Source of the DNA: Pseudomonadota bacterium
GTDB lineage: Bacteria; Pseudomonadota; Gammaproteobacteria; Burkholderiales; Burkholderiaceae_B
DNA: 64,000 nucleotides
Direction of reading: 5' to 3'
NCBI GenBank assembly: GCA_023387815.1
Contig: JAEWHK010000052.1
Coordinates: forward strand, 1-64,000
This document shows, in pieces, positions 59,822-64,000 of the stretch. The notes under the pieces were generated by a model. That model was given only the letters and a program-made list of their open reading frames with translations. It searched no databases and was not told where the DNA came from. The position numbers and the translations under genes were made by a program. Position 1 is the first letter of the stretch; each line of letters begins with the position of its first letter.

Positions 59822-60660
59822 GTGTTTTCTCCGGTCGAAGTAGACTGGGCAATATGTTCGAGAAGAGCAGTGGTGCACTCTTCAGGAACAATGTGCTGGA
59901 TCATATGGTAATTGGTGCTAACGTGTCGTACAGTCAATGATTTCACGTTGCGCTCGAGGGTCTCCCTTTGCTCTGTATTGGCAATAGCTCCTTGCTCGGG
60001 GTACAGGCATAGAACAGGTGCTGCGATGTTTTTCAAATACGGCGTTGCATCGGAATCAAGTGCGAACTGGGCCAGAGCAGCCAGGACCGCGGTACCTGTT
60101 TTCTCGACTGTATCTGTATACCAGCGTAGAAAACCAGGATCCATGTCTGGAGGAAATCGCGTTGAGGCATTGGTTCTATCCAGCCATTCACGAGGTCCCA
60201 ATGTGCGAATGGCTTCCGGCCAGGAAGCCTGCCCCAGGGCGTAACCTTTTCTGGCACCTTCTGAAATGAAAACCGGCCCGGACACGTTGGTCAAGGTAAG
60301 TATGCGGTCCGGGTAGCGTCCGGCAGTCGCCAGCCCCACCAGCCCTCCAATGGACTCGCCGGCATAATGGAACCTTTCAATCTTCAATGAGTCGGCGATG
60401 GCAATCACATCATCGCTCAACGTTTCAAGTGTGAAGCCACTCTCAATATCAAACTCATGACCTGATAGGCCATGTCCCCGGAGGTCCGGACACACCACCC
60501 GAAAATGCCTGGAGAGAATTGGAACCCATTGGTACCAGAACGAGCCATTCCGTCCATAACCGTGCTGCAAAAACAGATATGGTGCGTCGGTCCAGGGATC
60601 GGTGAAATCGGTGATTGAGTAGTGAAGTGAAGGCTTTCCTTCGCGTATTACGGTTGGCAT
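59818..60660 (-). CDS. Alpha/beta hydrolase
   Basis: This 280-residue hydrolase starts at ATG 60660 (PTVIREGKPSLHYSITDF follows); the longer upstream reading runs into the LysR promoter. The oxyanion loop LFLQHGYGRNGSFW, the nucleophile elbow YAGESIGGLVGLA, an acid near VLCLYPEQGAI and the late histidine STNYHMIQHI are visible. It resembles lactonases and 3-oxoadipate enol-lactonase (PcaD)-like enzymes. First gene of the operon, divergent from the LysR at 60785. Substrate unknown. Confidence 0.86.
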   Translation of the reverse strand: MPTVIREGKPSLHYSITDFTDPWTDAPYLFLQHGYGRNGSFWYQWVPILSRHFRVVCPDLRGHGLSGHEFDIESGFTLETLSDDVIAIADSLKIERFHYAGESIGGLVGLATAGRYPDRILTLTNVSGPVFISEGARKGYALGQASWPEAIRTLGPREWLDRTNASTRFPPDMDPGFLRWYTDTVEKTGTAVLAALAQFALDSDATPYLKNIAAPVLCLYPEQGAIANTEQRETLERNVKSLTVRHVSTNYHMIQHIVPEECTTALLEHIAQSTSTGENT

Positions 60661-60784
60661 AACAGTGTTCCGACAAGGATTGATAATCCGCCATGGAAGC
60701 CGGGCGGCACGATTTCCCTTAATACTAAGGAACGCGCTATCATTAGTCCAATATATGAAATAGATAATACGATATTTAATAAAT

Positions 60785-61687
60785 ATGGAAATCCGACATC
60801 TGAAATATTTCCTGGCGGTGGCCAATGAACTCCACTTTACGCGGGCTGCAGAACGTCTAGGCATAGCTCAGCCACCCCTTAGCCAGCAGATCCAACAATT
60901 GGAGCGCGAACTGGGTGTGACTTTGCTGTTACGCGGGCGAAGAGGTGTGGAGCTGACAAATGCGGGCATCGCCTTTCGGGAAGAAGCCATCCGTGTTCTG
61001 AGCGCATATGAGCGGTCAATTGAAACAGCAAGGCGAATAGGAAACAGTGAAATCGATAAACTCACGATCGGATTTACCGTCTCTGCCAGTTTTCACCCGT
61101 TTGTGCCCAGAGTGGTCCAGGTTTGTCGGGCTCGTTTTCCCAAGGTAGAGATAATCCTTTTACAGCGTACAACGAATGAACTGGTTGCTGCGTTAAGAGA
61201 TGGAGAGGTCGATCTCGCATTTATACGCGCTCCGGCACCGGAGGCTCCCGGTGTTCAGGTGGAAGCCCTTTTACACGAGCCGTTGGTTGCGGTACTGCCA
61301 AGTGTTCACCGCCTTTCAGGAAGACGGGCAATCAGTTTGCGGGACTTGAGCGGTGAGCCTTTTATTTTTTATCCCCGCAAAGTTGGAACAGGAATATACG
61401 ATGCTGTCGTTAACGCCTGCCAAAGTTGCGGATTCGTCCCTGAGGTCCTTCTGGAAGTTCCAGAAATCACATCTGTAATTACTTTTGTTGCGGCCGGAAT
61501 GGGAGTATCACTGGTGCCGCAGACAATGAGACAATTGCGGGCGGAAGGGGTTACTTACGTGTCTATAGAGGATGAAGAAGTTCCGCTGGCCCATCTGGCG
61601 ATTGCATTCAATCGGCGAGCATTATCCATGGCACTGAGTCACTTCATAACCGTGGTAAGAGAAAGCGCCGCCGGATATGATGGATAG
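60785..61687 (+). CDS. LysR-type transcriptional regulator
   Basis: This 300-residue LysR protein of the CbnR/CatR/BenM-like group starts MEIRHLKYFLAVANELHF and has its HTH at 1-60 and an effector domain with FIRAPAPEAPGVQVEAL near 140 and ITSVITFVAAGMGVSLVP near 232. It is divergent from the hydrolase/Bug/Hyi/Bug/aldolase cluster, which it probably activates. The 124-base gap is AT-rich. No clear ribosome site precedes the ATG. Confidence 0.92.
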   Translation: MEIRHLKYFLAVANELHFTRAAERLGIAQPPLSQQIQQLERELGVTLLLRGRRGVELTNAGIAFREEAIRVLSAYERSIETARRIGNSEIDKLTIGFTVSASFHPFVPRVVQVCRARFPKVEIILLQRTTNELVAALRDGEVDLAFIRAPAPEAPGVQVEALLHEPLVAVLPSVHRLSGRRAISLRDLSGEPFIFYPRKVGTGIYDAVVNACQSCGFVPEVLLEVPEITSVITFVAAGMGVSLVPQTMRQLRAEGVTYVSIEDEEVPLAHLAIAFNRRALSMALSHFITVVRESAAGYDG

Positions 61688-61769
61688 CGAACAATATCCT
61701 TTTTTTTGATCTCTCCGCCCAGAAACACATGAATATAAATGCAGTAAGAGACAATGAAAGTGCTTCAAA

Positions 61770-62360
61770 TCACAGGCCCGCCAGCGCCTCATTAATAATA
61801 GCCAGCCCGGCAGGACTGTATTCAAGCGTAAGGGCCTGCTTGCGGCCGGCCTCGTCCATCTTCAGCAGCGATTTTCGGATAATATCCACGATTTTTTCTT
61901 CATTCCCGACGCGGAATTCTTCGAATTGATATTGCAGAAATACCAGGCACAGCGCATTTTCCATGACCTGAACCTCCGCATCCTGCTTAATCCCGCGTTT
62001 CATCAGAATGGTTTGCACGCGCTCGATTGTATTGTCTTCGAAATTCAGGTCGCGCAGGATGGTTGCTGCCATGTCGGCGTGATGCCGCGCCAGTGCCTTG
62101 CGCCACGTCAGATAGCCGATACGTCCTTCAGGATACTCGCGGCGTGCAATCTGCCAGCGACCGATATGCTGACATCTTGATGCCAATCGTAATGGCGTTG
62201 ATGCATTCGGGTCCAACCGGAGTACCCATTCGCTCAGCTTTGAGGCAAGAAAAAGCTCGCGCGGCCACTCCTTCCCTTGCCAGGTGAAGGTATTCGGATC
62301 GGTTTTGTTAACGGCATCGAAGGCTTCAAAAGCCTGATCCAGCCTCGTATCTATGGTCAT
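61770..62360 (-). CDS. DUF4202 domain-containing protein
   Basis: This 196-residue cytoplasmic protein matches DUF4202 along its length (DQAFEAFDAVNKTDPNTFTWQGKEWPRELFLASKLSEWV, SRCQHIGRWQIARREYPEGRIGYLTWRKALARHHAD). Conserved histidines in QHIGRW and RHHAD suggest an HD-like helical fold that could bind metal, but no function is known. The start at 62360 is chosen by homology; the upstream 29 codons look non-coding. It is monocistronic. Confidence 0.86.
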   Translation of the reverse strand: MTIDTRLDQAFEAFDAVNKTDPNTFTWQGKEWPRELFLASKLSEWVLRLDPNASTPLRLASRCQHIGRWQIARREYPEGRIGYLTWRKALARHHADMAATILRDLNFEDNTIERVQTILMKRGIKQDAEVQVMENALCLVFLQYQFEEFRVGNEEKIVDIIRKSLLKMDEAGRKQALTLEYSPAGLAIINEALAGL

Positions 62361-62554
62361 TGTTGTGTCTGTCCTGATTTGGGTAGCAATGGCCGCCCAA
62401 TGGGGATTTGGTACTAAGCATAATAATAATGCCTGGCTCGCGTGCAAGCGTGCTGGCGGGTCGAATTTGTTTGAATAAATTCGCCGTGATCCCTTCTATT
62501 GTACGTCTTGAATTTGTGTTGTTATATCTGGTGCCCGCGACTCGCGCCGCTCAA

Positions 62555-63574
62555 TCAAGCGACCTGCTTTGCCTTTAACTCCTTGGCATTGGCAACATCC
62601 ATGCTCGCGGGCAGGGCGACGCCGTTTTTTCCTGCTATCACTTCTGCCATGACACTGATCGCAATTTCCGCGGGTGTTTTGCTGCCAATATAGATACCGA
62701 TGGGGCCGCGCAGGCGAGCAAGCTGTCCGGCGGTCAAACCGAAATGTTCCATCATTCGCTGGCGCCGGGCCCGATTGTTGCGACGAGAACCGATGGCTCC
62801 CACATAGAATGCCTTGGTTTCCAACGCTTCCATGAGTGCCAGATCGTCCAGTTTGGGGTCGTGAGTCAGTGCGATGATGCAGCTTCGGGCGTCTGCCTGG
62901 AAGCCGGTAACAACGTCGTCTGGCATATCCGAGAGCAGGGTGACTCCCTGCACGGACCAGTCTTTTCTGTATTCGGCGCGCGGATCGCAGACGGTCACGG
63001 CAAAGCCACTGAATAGCGCCATGGTTGCCACATATTCGGTCAACTGACCCGCGCCAATCAATAACATTCGAAATTCAGGCCCAAAAGTTGTGCTCAGGGT
63101 CGTTTTGTCGAAACTGAGTGGCGTGGGCTGATCGATGGGTCGTTGTTCGACAATACCCGATTCGATGCTGACCTTGCGTTGCATAAGCAGGCCTTTATCC
63201 AGTGCTGCTACCAGCGCCTGCAGTGCCTTAGCGTCCGGATTGAATTCGAGCAGTATTTCAAGCGTACCTCCGCAAGGCAGGCCAAACCGGAAGGCTTCTT
63301 CTGCTGTCAGTCCATATTGAACAAGACAGGGGGACGCATTGTTCGTGAACGCGACTTTGTCCTCACCAGTCGTATAGCGATAAAACAGATCGTCCTCGAT
63401 GCATCCGCCGGATACGGATCCTACGACTGCTCCATCCTGGCTCATGGCCATAATCGATCCCAGTGGCCGTGGCGAGGACCCCCAGGTACGGGTGACGGTT
63501 GCCAGAAGTGCATTTTTACCTTCTGCGCGCCATGCGCTAAGTCTGCGCAGGACCAGAACATCCAGATTCTCCAT
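62555..63574 (-). CDS. XdhC-family protein (molybdenum cofactor insertion/sulfuration factor)
   Basis: This 339-residue protein has the N-terminal XdhC/CoxI domain (ATVTRTWGSSPRPLGSIMAMSQDGAVVGSVSGGCIEDDLF) and the C-terminal Rossmann domain (MLLIGAGQLTEYVATMALFSGFAVTVCDPRAEY, then IALTHDPKLDDLALMEAL and VGAIGSRRNNRARRQRM). XdhC proteins bind and sulfurate Moco and hand it to molybdenum hydroxylases. A probable molybdopterin subunit gene begins divergently at 63931, which supports the role. Confidence 0.92.
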   Translation of the reverse strand: MENLDVLVLRRLSAWRAEGKNALLATVTRTWGSSPRPLGSIMAMSQDGAVVGSVSGGCIEDDLFYRYTTGEDKVAFTNNASPCLVQYGLTAEEAFRFGLPCGGTLEILLEFNPDAKALQALVAALDKGLLMQRKVSIESGIVEQRPIDQPTPLSFDKTTLSTTFGPEFRMLLIGAGQLTEYVATMALFSGFAVTVCDPRAEYRKDWSVQGVTLLSDMPDDVVTGFQADARSCIIALTHDPKLDDLALMEALETKAFYVGAIGSRRNNRARRQRMMEHFGLTAGQLARLRGPIGIYIGSKTPAEIAISVMAEVIAGKNGVALPASMDVANAKELKAKQVA

Positions 63575-63930
63575 GTTAATGCCTCATTACAGTTGTGATA
63601 TGTCTGCATGCAAAAAGCGACTGTTGCAGTGCAGCAGCCGGGTTATTGCGAGAATCATTATGTAGTAAAAATCGGCCATTTCCGGGGATCAGAAAAAATA
63701 ATCAGACTCTAAGGTAATTGATCCGACTGCGGGGTAAAGGTAATGTCCGGGCGCATTTCTATACTGCCTCCCACAGGTTCATTTTCGTTTCCTTCTGTAC
63801 ATGTGAAGAAAAATTCAAATGTCATTGCAAGGTGAAAAATGGACAGGAGCCAGTGGCAGCAGTTCCGCTGTTTTGCCAAATCAGCGAATACGGCTGGTGG
63901 CTCCAATAACAGCAGATTCGGAGGCAGTGC
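63575..63930. other. 356-base divergent intergenic region between xdhC-like and hydroxylase genes
   Basis: No convincing gene is present. A single TGCATGCA lies at 63605-63612, 31 bases upstream of the XdhC start. A GGAGG Shine-Dalgarno for the next gene is at the end. No clear promoter pair or terminator could be picked out. Confidence 0.4.
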
Positions 63931-64000
63931 ATGAGCAGCGTGGATGACGCAGCATCGGGCAGCGCCGGCAAATTTGTCGGCAAGCGCGTTGAGCGTTTTG
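63931..64000 (+). CDS. Start of a probable molybdopterin-binding hydroxylase subunit (partial)
   Basis: Only the first 23 codons are inside the window. A GGAGG site stands 7 bases before the ATG, and the peptide contains KFVGKRVERF, the opening of xanthine-dehydrogenase/CO-dehydrogenase-type large subunits (usually followed by EDPRLLTGRG). The divergent XdhC gene supports this. The gene continues beyond 64000, so identity remains provisional. Confidence 0.55.
   Translation, partial: MSSVDDAASGSAGKFVGKRVERF

Noticed and set aside
60661..60864. N-terminal extension of the alpha/beta hydrolase
   Set aside because: It runs through the divergent promoter into the LysR gene and reads as non-coding basic residues.
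63605..63612. A TGCATGCA site 31 bases upstream of the XdhC gene, like those near 29.7 kb
   Set aside because: It is a lone 8-mer without the extended palindrome or a second copy, and about one such site is expected by chance in 64 kb.
63709..63909. Two opposite 63-65 codon frames near the right end
   Set aside because: They mirror each other, lack ribosome sites and have no recognisable features.

Overview
The window looks like chromosome from a betaproteobacterium of the Alcaligenaceae (Advenella/Bordetella/Pusillimonas-like). The main evidence is the number of Bug-type (tripartite tricarboxylate) periplasmic binding proteins: seven in 64 kb, scattered among small LysR/GntR-controlled catabolic operons. 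GC content is moderate and Shine-Dalgarno sites are good. There are no rRNA, tRNA, CRISPR, phage or insertion-sequence genes, and I found no broken genes. Genus assignment is an inference.

Layout. (1) 0.2-4.7 kb: a two-subunit aconitase-family dehydratase plus an isocitrate-lyase-family C-C lyase (dimethylmalate-dehydratase/lyase type), a GntR/UTRA regulator and a Bug protein. The dehydratase operon and the Bug gene have near-identical promoters with an embedded operator, so they are probably one regulon. (2) 5-11.5 kb: LysR, a flavin reductase fused to a degenerate FCD domain, Bug, AtuA-like, DUF4387 and an NtaA-type flavin monooxygenase; this looks like a complete two-component monooxygenase pathway for an unknown acid. 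(3) 11.5-15.5 kb: LysR with a second LeuC/LeuD pair and a haloacetate-dehalogenase-like hydrolase. (4) 15.6-26.6 kb: LysR divergent from an operon of hydantoinase, polar amino-acid ABC transporter, DHDPS-like lyase, hydantoin racemase, GlcD-like FAD enzyme and SDR, followed by a CMD protein and a GntR/FCD regulator. (5) 26.7-29.8 kb: a three-gene operon of an unusual M29/NicX-like metalloenzyme with a Cys-rich tail, a four-helix membrane protein and a Bug protein, behind twin TGCATGCA palindromes. (6) 30-38.8 kb: isochorismatase-like hydrolase, LysR, a complete Dpp/Opp peptide ABC transporter with a cytoplasmic beta-lactamase-fold hydrolase, and an EamA exporter. (7) 38.9-44.6 kb: LysR, Bug, Ldh-family dehydrogenase, Bug, MBL hydrolase and a binding protein without a signal peptide. 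(8) 44.6-48.4 kb: TetR divergent from SDR plus MFS exporter, then an esterase-like lipoprotein. (9) 48.7-56.2 kb: an orphan type VI secretion spike island (VgrG, membrane protein, DUF2169-pentapeptide protein, second pentapeptide protein, DUF4150 PAAR-like tip, small lipoprotein) with no recognisable toxin. (10) 56.2-61.7 kb: LysR divergent from an alpha/beta hydrolase, Bug, Hyi-like isomerase, Bug and class II aldolase. (11) 61.8-64 kb: DUF4202 protein, XdhC, and the first 23 codons of a probable molybdopterin hydroxylase subunit running off the edge.

The recurring logic is a local regulator plus a binding protein plus two to five enzymes for one organic acid or N-heterocycle. None of the Bug genes has tctA/tctB neighbours, so they must share membrane components encoded elsewhere or act as sensors. 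The least-explained candidates for new biology are the flavin reductase-FCD/AtuA/monooxygenase cluster, the NicX-like/membrane protein/Bug operon and the effector-less VgrG island.
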